From: Klebsormidium nitens
Taxonomy: Eukaryota; Streptophyta; Klebsormidiophyceae; Klebsormidiales; Klebsormidiaceae
Assembly (NCBI GenBank): GCA_000708835.1
Contig: DF237509.1
Coordinates: 1-58,111, forward strand
Direction: 5' to 3'
Length of the DNA stretch: 58,111 nucleotides
The position numbers and the translations under genes are program-made. How positions within the stretch are numbered: the first letter of the stretch is position 1; every line of letters begins with the position of its first letter. Below, piece by piece: positions 1-11,786 of this stretch. The notes under the pieces were generated by a model, which searched no databases, had not been told where the DNA came from, and saw nothing but the letters and a program-made list of their open reading frames with translations.

Positions 1-2463
1 ACGGTCTCAGCTGAGCCTACTAGGCTAGAGTGTAGACCTAAAGATAGGCCGTGACTCGGAACACTCCATATACATTGTGTGAACTTGATTGATTGAATAT
101 CACTTCCAACAACGCTGTGTTTCAACACAATCTACTGCAAAGCCTCAAATTTCGCCGGCCTCGAGACTCGTGCGACAAGCCCGTAGATTTCAATTGATAC
201 AAATACTTTGCCAAATTTCTGCGCCGCAGCCTGGTAAATCGCCCGCCCGCGATTTGCACCGTAGCGGTCCCGTGATGCAAAGAACGGGCTTTGAGCAATG
301 TCACCTAGATGTACGAGTCTTTTGAAGTACGGTTGAATAATCCGATTGATCCAACGGTAGACGATCAACTCGACGCAATTGGATTTAGAACATTTAAGAT
401 AAGAATCCGATATAGTCAATGTCGGCCGGCGGCCCGGCACTTTCGATTTCTAGTGATTACGCCACTCGCTTCATTTAGTAATCCAAACCGCAAACCCAAT
501 GCATCAAAATGGTTACAAACTACTGTACAACTTATCCGAATTGAATAAGATATATTAATTATATAATATATGAATTGAATGAATAAGTCGAAGACGGCAT
601 CCAATCAATAAATCCAACACTTTATGATGACCAGAGCCGAGTCTTCCCGGCCCTTCTCTATATTCGAATAGCTTCCCTGTCACCTTTCATGACGTTGTAC
701 CCAACACTGTTGCTTGAACCACAATCAAGAGTTTTGAGTGAACATTCCAGGCTTTGTGCTAAGAATGAGCCTTTGGGCCTCAGAGTCTTAGAATTTGCTT
801 TTCTTGCGTTTGCTTTGGGTGGATTGCATGCTATGCCAAGTAGCTCGGACCTTCTATCTTCAACTCCTTCGCAAGATTGACCGGTTATTCTTATTAGTAA
901 ACCCAGCAAGGCATGCACCGCTACTCTTGCCATCATCAAGTTGGGCCATTTTCACAACTGCCACCGGCCGGCAGGATCTAACTTTGGCTCTTAAACCTCT
1001 CAAAGTCCTTGCATGCCACAACAATGGCTTTGGGCCCTTGGTGGCAAGCTTAACTTCCACTCAGGCTGTCAGATTCTTTTTAGGCCACTGCGTCATGCAT
1101 TCAACATGCTGTTTCTTTTAATGATGGTCCTCAACTTCCGATTTTGCCTACTTGGGATGCACTAACGCGGCCATGCCAGTAGCCCAAATGTTATTGCGGA
1201 TAGAAACTGCACTTCGTCGCGAAGTTTCAAAGATACCAGACCGCCAATGATAAGTTGGAGGTCCGAGCATAAGTTCAAAGGGCCGCCCGAAGTTGAGTCC
1301 TGAGCACAATCTAGCCACCTCTATGACGTGCCTGGGCGTATCGTCCATCAGTGAGATATCGAACAAAAGCCTCAGAGCCGCTGAAGTGGCAGCCGGGTGC
1401 CGCACAAATCGGCTTCTTGTGTGACGAAAGATTTAAGTTTATCCGCAGTGAAGCAAGGTGACGCCGTGTACTCAGCACCGTGGCCGCCTAGAATATGTCG
1501 ACGTGTCCGACCGTAACTTAAACTTCAGTCCGACCCTAGATCTTTGCCGTCACAAGGCCCCGGGCCAAGTCTTGAGTAGAACACTCAGCGGTCATTGTAT
1601 GGCAAGTTAAACTTAGTATGCATGCATGAACTTAGATGTTTTCTGCCATGAATCTAGTGACTCAGCAACCGTGCGTTCTCGGAATTGGGCGCAGTACATA
1701 GCGCTTCGTTTGATTGGCGATCGTCCCGCATGGCCCACCCGCCATGCTTTCTGGCCACACTCTAGCCATTGGCCCCATGCCATACCGTTATGGTGCTAAA
1801 CATTGGCCCAAGTCAAGTTTGGCATTCGGATGCATATATAATATGGGTGATGATCTAGCAAGTCTGCCGGTGAACTTCGGACTCTAGTGACACGTACTAG
1901 CCGCTGCGGCCGCGCCGGGGCCGACTCGATCATGTGTACCAATCAATTGAGCGGAGACCCCAATTCGGATCATCGTGACACTGTGAAAAAGGTGACACTG
2001 ATCAAGTAGGCTTTAAAATGTCACAGGCTGATACGATAATCAGCGTAATTCACAATAATTACGATGTACTAAAGCCTGCTTGAAAGCGGTTGGTGACTAA
2101 CTTTGTCAATCCCGCATGTAAATAGACAAACTTGATCGGTGTAAGTTAAGAAGACTCAGTCTTGGCATCCTTGCATCATCAGAGGCTTGCCATGTGTGCC
2201 TTGACGAAGCTCGAGTCCGTAACCTTCGGGAGGAAAGTATCACGCCAAGCAAGGGGGCTTCAATCGGCTTATGCATACGGGGAGTCGGAATCACGGCATT
2301 GTCGGAAACACACGGCGTGCCGTAGTGATATTGAATGAGCATCGTCATGCCGCAGTTTCCGGCTTCATCCTCTTGATCAAACATTTTTTCTTCCGAAGAA
2401 GTATTTTGAAGTGCGGGCTTAGCCGGGATGGCACCACAGAGTTCCTGCCAACCACTGTTCTTG

Positions 2464-2549
2464 TGTGGCGGCCGCATATATTCAGCCGGCCAACCCACGT
2501 GGCACGCGTGCCACGTGGGTTGGCCGGCTGAATATATGCGGCCGCCACA
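2464..2549. repeat. 86-bp perfect palindrome (two 43-base arms, no spacer)
   Basis: Bases 2464-2506 are the exact reverse complement of 2507-2549. The centre is ACGCGT. Each arm contains CACGTG, GCCGGC and GCGGCCGC. The symmetry stops at the flanking base pair (G2463 against A2550). It directly abuts the shorter palindrome starting at 2550. It could be a foldback or MITE-type hairpin insertion, a recombination product or an assembly artefact. I see no target-site duplication. Confidence 0.95.
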
Positions 2550-2571
2550 AAAATGGAACGCGTTCCATTTT
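2550..2571. repeat. 22-bp perfect palindrome abutting the larger one
   Basis: Bases 2550-2560 are the reverse complement of 2561-2571. The centre is again ACGCGT, as in the neighbour that ends at 2549. Two back-to-back perfect palindromes with the same central hexamer suggest a common origin. Confidence 0.9.
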
Positions 2572-3467
2572 CCGAAAGCCCGTGACATGTGTTTTTGACA
2601 TGGGCGACACTATCATATTTTGACACTGTAAGCCCTCGGAAGGACGAGTTCGACATATGCACCATCGTGTGCCACCGGCAAGGGTTGAAGGCTGAATGTA
2701 CGCATGAACCTAGATATCAACCCCGTCGCGTAATATGGCAGTGCATGCATCGTGTTCAGCTACGTGGATAGTATAAGCATGTTCAATCGGTCACCGGGTA
2801 CCGCCAATTGGTGCCAGAGCTATGCCCGCGCGAACGATTTAAATTATAACCCAATTTTATGCTTGACTAGCTTGCTTTCACCACAGTGCGAGACTCAGTC
2901 AGTCATGAGATGATGCTGTTGCGATTTACTTGTCAATCATGTGCCGCAAAAGGGGCTGATCAATCTACATCGTACAAGAATATTTTCGCAAGATTCTCCA
3001 ACCTTCCTATATTCAACGCGTGTGGATGCATAAGTTATAGAACCGATACATCAAGCGATGCAACAATGCATAGGTCAAGCCGTGGCACCAACACGCAAAG
3101 AGATCGTGCTACTTAGATTTGCATTTCGATTGGATGCGAGTGCACTTGAGGTTGCATGCCATCAAGCATTTGACTTCGGGCCGTGAATGAATGTTCAGAC
3201 ACGGACCCCATTTTGATGCAAGGTCAAGGATTTGCACCTTAGTATACCTAGTCCGAAACAATCCTCACTTTTCGACCCTGCATATGGTCTAGGTTTAAGG
3301 CCAACTCAAAACAAGGTGGTCTCAAGTCTGACGGGCAAAGAAGCTGAAAACCGTTATCCTCTGATTGGTCACAAGTTGTGTACACTCTTAGGATACCTTA
3401 TCTCATTTCTAACCACCGGCTGGTGGTGGCAATCCCAATTCTTGGGAGCGTGTCGAATGCAGCTCTT

Positions 3468-6400
3468 CTAATCGGAGCTAGAACACGTGTCGTCAATAGG
3501 GGACTCCGGACAAGGTGGCAGAAGAGCAACACAGTACAGCTTGCTGCTGCTATACTTTTTCACCACCGCAGTCAAGCTGGCCGTTGCAGACTTCCGGTGT
3601 ATTGACGACATTAGGAACGAACAAGACCTGAACAACGATGTTCATGAGTTGTCAAACTCGAAATGGAGGACACCGTAGAACAAGGGCTTCGAGGACAGAT
3701 TCACACATCGGCAAAGGTCGTGAACTTGGAGAGCATCCTCACAGCGCGCGTTCGCCGGCATGCAAAAGCTGTGACCATTTCCCCTAACCCGAACGGTGAA
3801 TACTGTTCCGTGTCCTTTGCACTCTTCTCGATCCATGTGTGCATCTCATGGAGAGAGGCCCCGCATGCAGCCCAAGCAGAGATGACATTGCCGTGCTGCC
3901 GCTCACCTGAGTGCCGTTTCCGAGTACCCTGAGTGTTTGTGGAGCGCTGGCGACCATGGCGTGCGGTTGAGCGTCTTGAGGGCCGTGTGCACAGCCGCGG
4001 CGGCCAGCAGGGAGGGCGTGAAGCGCAAGAAGGCGTACTCGACCAGGCACAGCTCCACCAGGAAGAAGGCCGTCGTCTCCAGCTGCAGCACAGGAGCAGC
4101 AGCGGTCACACACAGCCTCCCCGCGGGGATGCTCCAGCCTGAGCTGACGGTTTGGAAGTCCGTTTCAGGACGGGCTGAATCACGCAAAACGTTCAATACA
4201 AGAGACTTGGCTTCGGATCCACTCCACGTCTGTTTAATAGAGAAGCAAGCCTTGGGGTTGCCAAAGGGATGTCAAATGATACAGCAGGCTCTTTTACTCA
4301 TCGAGCCCAACGAGTTGGACAAGGTCGATACATTTCCACTGATCACATCCTCAGTAGGATTGCAGACAGGATCTTGGGCAACATAACGGGGTCCAGGTTG
4401 TACCTGACCATTGGGGACATGCTACGCTGAGCGCAGACATACAAGTCCGGCCATCCCTTGCACAAGCTAGACACACAGGCACACAAGAGAGTGGGCTGCC
4501 CCTCCTCGTAGCGGCCAGCGTCGTGGGTGCCGGCCGCGCTGGCGGCTGGGCCTCACCTGCTTGTCTGCTGCGGCAGCCTTGAGGTAGCGGCACATGAACA
4601 CGTACGGGGTGGGCACTGTCAGGTTGAACTTGAGCGTGTTGAGCATCAGCTTCTCCTGCAGGACACAAAAGGACCCAATGAGCGAGGCCGCGAGAGCAGG
4701 TGGGTGCGGAGCGACAGCTTGGAGATTGGAGCAGGCGCAACGCAGACAGCGACCCAGCATGAGCCAGCTCGGACAAGGCAGAACAGGTGGCGGTCACTGA
4801 GCGGGGCGCGCTACTGACCATGGCGAGGATCTGGTCCTTGTCGTACGCATTGTCGGAGATGTAGACGAAGTCCTTGACCTCGGGCGCCCAGATCTCCTCG
4901 TACTTGGACGCGATGAGCATGGCGGTGACGCCCACGAGCTGGAGGTGCTTGCGCGTGACGGGGTGCAGCGCCAGGAAGCGGTCGATGAGGTTGGTGGTCA
5001 GGAAGAGCGTCTCGGGGGTGAGCTTGAACTTGAGGTGCACCTCCACGAGCCAGTCCACCAGGATCGCGCGCATCTTGTCGTTGATGTCCGCCTGCCGCCC
5101 CATGTACTGCGGGCTCACGCAGCTCTGCCCCTGCACACGCACCCGCACGCGTCAGCTACGGTCAGCAGGGGCAAAGGTGACAGCACAAAGGGACAGGCAA
5201 AGGCAGGAGGGCGCGCAGGGCGGAACAGTGTGCTGCGCCCAAGGTGCTGAGGGCAGAGAGGCGTACCTCTGTCCGTTTGTAAAAGGCGTAGATGTCCTCG
5301 ACGTACTGCGTGACACACAGCGGGTCCCTCTGGTCTGCGGAGTCAATGTCTGGGAGGGCCTCGTCCGCCTGCACACACAGCGCGCCTGTCAGGGCAGCCT
5401 GAGGAGACACCGGGCTCGTCAGGCAGGGACTCTAGCAGGCAGCTTGCGACGCAGGCTCAGGTTCGAGGATTTGCCAACTCTGTGTGTCAATCTGGAACAG
5501 CTTGCTTTGGTCAGGCCTGCTGCTCACATCCTCCATCTCGGCATCCGCGTTGCCGCTGACGGCCGCACTCTGCGCCAGCAGCTTGCTCGTGGTGCTCTGC
5601 TCATGAGTGCCCAGCTTCTTCTTGCGCAGCACACGCGCCTCCACCTGCTTGGCCATGCGCGCAGCAGCGGCCCCTGGATGCAGCGAGTTGCTATTGATGC
5701 TGGCCAGCGGGTCACGCTCCGACACCCCGCTGCTGCGGCCTGTCCCGCTGGGCGCACCGCCCTCTGGAGCCAGGTCATTGCGGGGCTTGGTGATGAGGTC
5801 GCGACGGCGGTGGGCGCCCCAGTTGCTTGGGAGGGGGGGAGCAGCTGCAGCAGCGGCAGGGGCATCGGAGGCAGCGGCGGCGGCCTGCACACAGACAGGG
5901 AGCATGAGGGACTCCTTGGGTGCTGAGGCTGGAGAAGGAGGAACAGCAAACAAAGCTTCCACGAAAAGATGCAGCTTCCACTTGCAGCGCTAGAGTTTGG
6001 CCTGCCACTGTGTGCTGTATTAAGGGCATGGTGTAGGGAAGGCCCAACTTACAGATTTGGCTGCTAGCCTGGTGGTTGGCTTGTCGTTGACAGCTCCCAG
6101 CCCACGTCTGCACACCCAGAAGGCACAGGGTTAGGTGCGGCGGCACACCAGCAACAGACAAGTTGGTAGGGTTAATGGTAGATGTACAAGTGCACTTTTC
6201 AGACCAACAACTCCAGAGATTGAGGATGAGAAGAGAGCGCTCACTTGTAGGCAGCTCTTTCCGCCAAGGCTCCCTGCTTCTGACTTCCTCCTCCAGCATT
6301 GCTGCAAGCCAAGGTTGAAATAATGAGGTTGCATACCTTGCTCTGACATCCTCTCTTTTTTCTTGGAGAAATCCCTGACAAATAATGTCTAGCGCGAGCA

Positions 6401-6957
6401 TGTGCAAGCATGCTACCTGACTGCATCACACATGTTCTCCGCTCCAGCCAGCTTGCCAGATATACCATCCGCATGCATGGGGTTTTCCTCTCGGAGGTGT
6501 GCTGAGCCAGATACATGCAAGCGAATGCCAAAATGCAACCTGCTGGCGCAGTCCCCAAAACCCTCAGTACCCGCTCCCCGGGCACAAGAGTGGCAGCTAC
6601 ACGGTCTCACCTGGGCATGGCCCCCACAAGGTTGCCAATGTCTCCAAGAGCCCGCCTTCCATTGTTGCCTACCGCCGCACCCAAAGGCACCCGAGTTGCC
6701 CCTGTAAAGATCAAAGACAATGTTAAAGGAGACCCTCTGAATGGGTGAATGTCAGATGACACACAAGCATTCACGCAGCCAAGCCTGGAGGCATGTAGCC
6801 AGTGAGATGCAATGGATTGTCCAAGCAGCAACCAGCAAAATGCATTGAATGGAGAACACCCACCCTTGCCCACTGCACCCTTGCCTTCAACTCTCTTGTT
6901 TTCATCGCCATAAGCTGCTGCTTGCTGCAAAACATCTCCTGCTGCGTCAGCTGACAT
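3468..6957 (-). CDS. CYCB: B-type mitotic cyclin
   Basis: Regulatory subunit of mitotic cyclin-dependent kinase. Nine exons by hand: 6957-6864, 6701-6611, 6107-6053, 5884-5528, 5368-5267, 5130-4819, 4655-4557, 4082-3907, 3627-3468. Joined they give 481 residues in frame, ending in TAG. A destruction box of the form RxxLxxIxN lies at about residues 47-55 (RRALGDIGN). The cyclin N box starts near residue 253 ([13 protein letters not shown]) and has the HxKF signature of B-type cyclins. The C box contains [30 protein letters not shown] and HSGYSE. The last exon encodes [16 protein letters not shown], the usual B-cyclin end, and sits 279 bases beyond the previous exon. The start is the ATG before SADAAGD; a frame continues upstream but looks non-coding. 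Family assignment is firm; the subclass (B1 or B2) is open. It is divergent from U1-70K. Confidence 0.93.
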
Positions 6958-8410
6958 ACTACAAAGGACATAACGGCAACACCAAGTGCAGGAGACAAAC
7001 ACACCAACCACGTATGAGCATGCTTCTGGGTATCTGGTGTGCTTTCAACAAGTGGAGACTTACCCTTCCAAATGCCATTGCAAAACCAGGGAAAGCAATC
7101 TACTCCCTAGCGCTACGAACAGAGACCCCAGAATGGGGCTCTGTCAGTCTGCTTCTTTGATCACTCTCAGATGCAGGTGCACTCAGGGTTGGAATTAGAT
7201 GCAGCGTTGACGTCGTAAAAGCATGGATATCTGAGTCTGTCAAATCATTGCAGCGGCCTGTCCTTCGCATGTTGCTTAAGTTCCCAAGCTTCAGTATGCT
7301 TGCAGAATATGCTCCCCTCGAGATTGTTGACTATGTTGATTTGAACAGCAGGCTTGTTCTGCGTCCAACGGTATCGCTTTGGCAGGTTCGGCTACAAGAA
7401 GGCTTGGAAACCGGAGAGTTTCCCTGTCTCCTGGCTAGTTTGTTCTTTTGTATTGCAAACCCTGCGCCGACTACGTACTTCTGGTGGGCTATTGTCCACT
7501 GCTATGGTCCACAATCAGCGGCAAACTGCTCAAGACTAATCTGATCAGACAACTAGCTCAACCTAGCCTGATGTTGACGACCCTGAATTTGTGCACGAAA
7601 GACAACTTTGTTGACGGAAGCGTCAAGACTCAAGAGAGTCCACAGCCCTCAAGGCTCAAGTCTCATGCGGCCTGCCTCCATAGACGGTGTGTGTGGTTGT
7701 TGATGCAGAAGGGAGACTGTCTCTCTGATCCGAATCACACCCAGCTCGTGAGTCGTCAGGCCTTTCGAATTGTGCGGCACATAAGAGAGGGCCTTGGTGA
7801 AAGCACCTGGACCGCTGAGGCGGGCTGTCGCAACCCAGCACACTGCACCGACGGTCCCAACGAGGCCTCCGCGGGCAAGCGGTAACCGACTTCAACGGCT
7901 CCATTGAATTCAATGCCGCATTGAACTGGCCGTTGCAATTAGAATCGCATCCGACGGCCGAACGTGGGCCTGGGCCCTGGCTGGTTGACCCCTTACACAA
8001 GCTGCACTGCATTGGCGGCCCAACCTAGTTTGTAGGGGCCGCGTTTCTGGCCGCGGGTAGAGACTCACAAATTAATGATTCGCGCACGAGATGGATCCTC
8101 GGACCGGGACAGAGGGGGGACAAGGAACTAGGTATTCTCAGCTTGTCCGCCCTCGCCAGGCCTCGGACAGTCTCGGAGTCAGCGAACTTCGAAGAGAACT
8201 TCAAGAAGCACTCTCCAATCGAGCTGCGGCAGAGTCAAGAGCTGCAGCAGAGCCGCCTTGAGCTCCATTTTGGAGTTTGGCTCTTCCGGTAGTTCAGTTA
8301 GGACTAGTATAATCAACCGCTCTGTGCTTGAAAGAGGGCAAGGAATTTCCATCAGCATAAACGCTGATGTCAGCAGAAGGATCTGTTTTGTATGCTTTTG
8401 TTGGGGCAGC
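6958..8410. other. Divergent intergenic region between cyclin and U1-70K
   Basis: About 1.45 kb separates the two start codons. It should hold both promoters and 5' UTRs. Several open frames of 60-145 codons cross it on both strands, but they overlap in conflicting frames and resemble nothing I know. No motif was strong enough to call. Confidence 0.5.
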
Positions 8411-11400
8411 ATGGGGGACTACATGCGCAGGGACATGGGTGGACGCCCTAGCAGCCGGGCAAATGTCCAACAGCTGAAACTGGTATGTAGTCCTTCTGGT
8501 CATTGATGCGAGATTGTTAGTGGATGCAGGGCGGTCTTCCCCTTCTGCTCATGATGTTTGCGCAGTTGGAGACCTCTGCAGCATCTACAGCTCTGACCCT
8601 GCTCAACTCTAATGATGTCACCCATTCTTCTCATAGATCGGGCAGAGTCATCCTACGGGCCTCACTCCATCCCTGCTGCGCCTTTTCGAGCCGCGCTCTC
8701 CCGTCGATTATAAGCCGCCGGTGGAAAAGAGGAAGCTGCCCCCACTTTCAGGTCAGGAATAGTCCCGTGTTTGCAGACCGAAGATAAGTGATGCTTTGAT
8801 TACACCATTACCACTTTTCCAGGCACATGTTCTGTTCTGCGTCTCTTAAAAGCTGGTTGCTTCTTGCATTTGCGGATCAGAGGTGCAGGGCCGGAGAGTT
8901 GTTGTGTTCAGCGGACGCTTTTCAATTGGAATTGCAGGAGTTGCCCAGTTTGTGGGTCAATTTGCTGAGCCAGGGGATCCAGAGTACGAGCCGCCTGTAA
9001 CAAAAGGAGAAACAAAGGTAAGAGCATCTTCTAAATTCTATTAAGTGCGCCCCTGCGCATTCAATGCCTTTTGTGCCATCATATGCTGTCTCCATGGTGC
9101 TTGTTGCGAATTCGCTGCGCGACGATACATGCTCTGTCGAGTGCAGTTTGTTGTTCATCCCATGTAGCCCGCGCGGTGCTCCTCAGCTTGCTTGATGTGC
9201 TGCTTGGTTGACCAAGTATCTCCGCCTCCAGATTCAAAAAAAGGAGCGAATTCGCGCAGCCAAGTTGGAGGTTGGGGCTGCGAAGTTGGAGGAGGCGCTG
9301 ACACTGTGTAGGTTTTCTGTGCTCCTACCCGGTGGTTTGTATGGGAGCTCCTCTGTCTGTTGGCCACTGCGGCAGCATGCCCTGCCACTGCCTGAGCGCT
9401 GTGCTGCGGGAAGATGTTTGACGGTGATGGGGCTGCTGCTGACCGGAACTATTGTGCGTGCAGATGATCCAGCAAAAGATCCAAAGGTTGACGGGGACCC
9501 CTACAAGACACTTTTTGTGTCCAGAATTGTGAGCCCGTCGTTCCCGTCATTCAATGTTACTTTGTTTTAACATGATTGGCACTGGGCAAGAGTTTGATGT
9601 TATTTTGATGTCCTTCCTTCAAAAACTTCTTCGTCTTGTCCTTTTGTAGCTTGTGGAATGATTATGAGCTCGGTGATTACCCGTCCTGTGTGGTGTTCTT
9701 CATGCAGAGTTATGAGACTACCGAGCATCGAATCAGGCGTGAATTTGAGGCATATGGCCCTATAAAGAAGGTAAGAATCAGTAAGTACATGCTCGATGTA
9801 GTACGGCAAAGCCTTCAGGCACTTGATTGCAATCGTCAATCCTTTTGGAAAGGGCGTTGCTTTGCTGACCTGCTGTCGTCATGGTTCGTCAGGATTTCCC
9901 CTTCAACTAGACTAAGGCCGGGCCAGTGACGGGTTTTTGCTGTAGTTGGATTGCTGGTTGTGTGATTTCGCTGCTGCCACTGTTGCTCTGTGCACCGTCT
10001 CTGGGGTCACCGTCTTTGGTAAACTGGTTTTGCCCTGGGTAAGTGGTAAGGGGCAGAGTATAGGCTCGAGTACGGCGCTACAGGGCTGGGCTCTCGTGAT
10101 CTCTTGGCGCTTTGCGCGGCCAGTTGTGGGTGCCTCTGGACGGCTGCGCTGATTTGTCCAGGTGAGCACGGCGCTTGCCGTGCCCATTGCTCCGCGGTCC
10201 CCTCACCCTCGTGGTTGCCAACATGACTTCCGCGTGTCTCCTCCGGCGCACGTCCTGCCCCTGGCGCTCCGTTTGCGCCTGCTCATTGTCTGTGGCCTTC
10301 AGCCTCGCTTGCTACTGTTTCTCTGTGGATTGACACTCAGGCGCTTGCTGCAGATTCGGCTCGTCAATGAGGAAGGAACGGGGAAGCCACGTGGATATGC
10401 TTTTGTTGAGTTCCAGCACACTCGGGATATGAAGGGTGAGTTCTCCAATGTGTTTCTTGGTCTCCTCGGTTGCGCTCCCCTTGCTCTTAGCAGGAAGTCT
10501 TGTCGTTTCAATTGCTGCCATGGCGGTGCCTGGATCTCAGCAGCCACCCTCCCTCTTGGGTTGAGCAGTGGCATGCCTTGTGTGTGCAGCTGCGTACAAG
10601 CAGGCGGACGGTCGCAAGGTAGACGGCCGCCGCATAGTGGTGGACGTGGAGCGCGGCCGCACTGTGCCGGGCTGGCGCCCGCGCCGCCTGGGGGGTGGCC
10701 TCGGTTCCACCAGGATTGGGGCCGACCAGGTGAACCAGGTGAGGAGCCACGCGCAAGCACACACTTGCTGGGCAGCGCCTTGCTTGAGGTGGCCCTCCTG
10801 ATGGACTCCCCGCCCCAGCGACTGCTGCCAGAGGGGAGTAAGGGCAAGGACGCGCACTGAATATCTGCGGTACGCTGAGGGCTTGCTTGGGCCCTGTTTG
10901 TGCGTGCAGCGTCACAGCGGGCGGGACCCTGCGGGTGGAGGGGCTTCTGCCATGGAGGAGGAGGCTCCGCGTGTCAGGGACCGTGACCGTGATCGGGACA
11001 GGGAGCGCGAGCGGGAGCGGGAGCGGCCAGAGCGAACAGACAGGTAACAGCTAGCTGGGGATCAGTGAGGGTTGACAGGCTTCCTGCGTGGTGCTTCGAA
11101 ATCATGCTCGTTCCTCGCAACCTGGCAGGCCTTTCATTTATTAATTGATCAGAACTTAGTTTCGGGTGGTCGGGGCCCCCTAAAGAAGATTGACAAGCAT
11201 TGCCCTTCAAACTTGGAAAAACGCAGGCCAGGAACGTCTTTTCACTTTGATTCCGCTGTTGGAATGATCATCACCTGTATTCAAGACGATTATTGCAAAT
11301 TCTTCTCAGCTTTTCCGGGCAGGGTGGCAAAGCCCTTCTCGTTTTAGGACATAGTCACTGCTGCCACACACTTCACATCTTCTAGTGTTGTCCTTATGAT

Positions 11401-11786
11401 CTACAACCACTTTTGTCTACATACCCATATCCTGTGCAGAGAGCTGACCTAGATGTTAACTTCTACTTTTTTGACTGTGAGAACTTCTAATCTGCTTTAC
11501 CCTTTTGAACAAGTTTCTCTTGCGAGGACATTCTGATACCAGCTTGCACTGGTTATGTTGTTGCAGGGACAAAGACCGGGTGCGGGAAAGGGATCGCGAT
11601 CGAGATCGTGGAGGAGAACGGTCCGTGGAGCGAAGCGGAGAGCGGTTTCGGGACCGTGAACGACCTCGAGAGCGTGAACGTGAGAGGGGGGGCCGAGAGC
11701 GCGAGCGAGAAAGGGAGCGAGAGCGCGACACGGATGTCAAGTTTGATGATCATGGTAGGTCTCGGGATAGAGAGCGTGATAGATGA
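8411..11786 (+). CDS. SNRNP70: U1 small nuclear ribonucleoprotein 70 kDa (U1-70K)
   Basis: Core protein of the U1 snRNP that binds stem-loop I of U1 snRNA during 5' splice-site recognition in the nucleus. Ten exons: 8411-8482, 8637-8751, 8938-9017, 9232-9307, 9464-9528, 9708-9770, 10354-10435, 10590-10738, 10910-11043, 11567-11786. They give 351 residues in frame. The N-terminal snRNP70 region reads [20 protein letters not shown] and [18 protein letters not shown]. The RRM spans about residues 128-205, with RNP2 in TLFVSRI and RNP1 as RGYAFVEF. It is followed by a Gly/Arg linker ([16 protein letters not shown]) and an Arg-Asp/Arg-Glu alternating tail to the stop. The protein is shorter than land-plant homologues, which have a longer tail. 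The final exon holds an unused donor-like G|GTAGGT at about 11754-11760, so an alternative 3' end is possible. Confidence 0.95.

Larger units (their letters stand above)
1..3467. other. Gene-free stretch at left edge
   Basis: I see no convincing exon on either strand. The open frames are short, overlap each other and resemble no family. The only strong structure is the pair of perfect palindromes at 2464-2571. The last bases before 3468 would hold the 3' UTR of the cyclin gene, which is on the minus strand. Confidence 0.6.

Noticed and set aside
2106-2588. 160-codon minus-strand open frame at the palindrome
   Set aside because: Its first part is the translated palindrome itself, and no family similarity is seen.
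3700-3906. Apparent +1 frameshift at the end of the cyclin gene, with a continuation ending at 3701
   Set aside because: A proper splice from 3907 to 3627 joins in phase and encodes the conserved B-cyclin C-terminus, so no frameshift is needed.
7248-7544. 98-codon frame upstream of the cyclin and U1-70K genes
   Set aside because: It has no domain, no splice partner in frame and no codon-usage resemblance to neighbouring exons.
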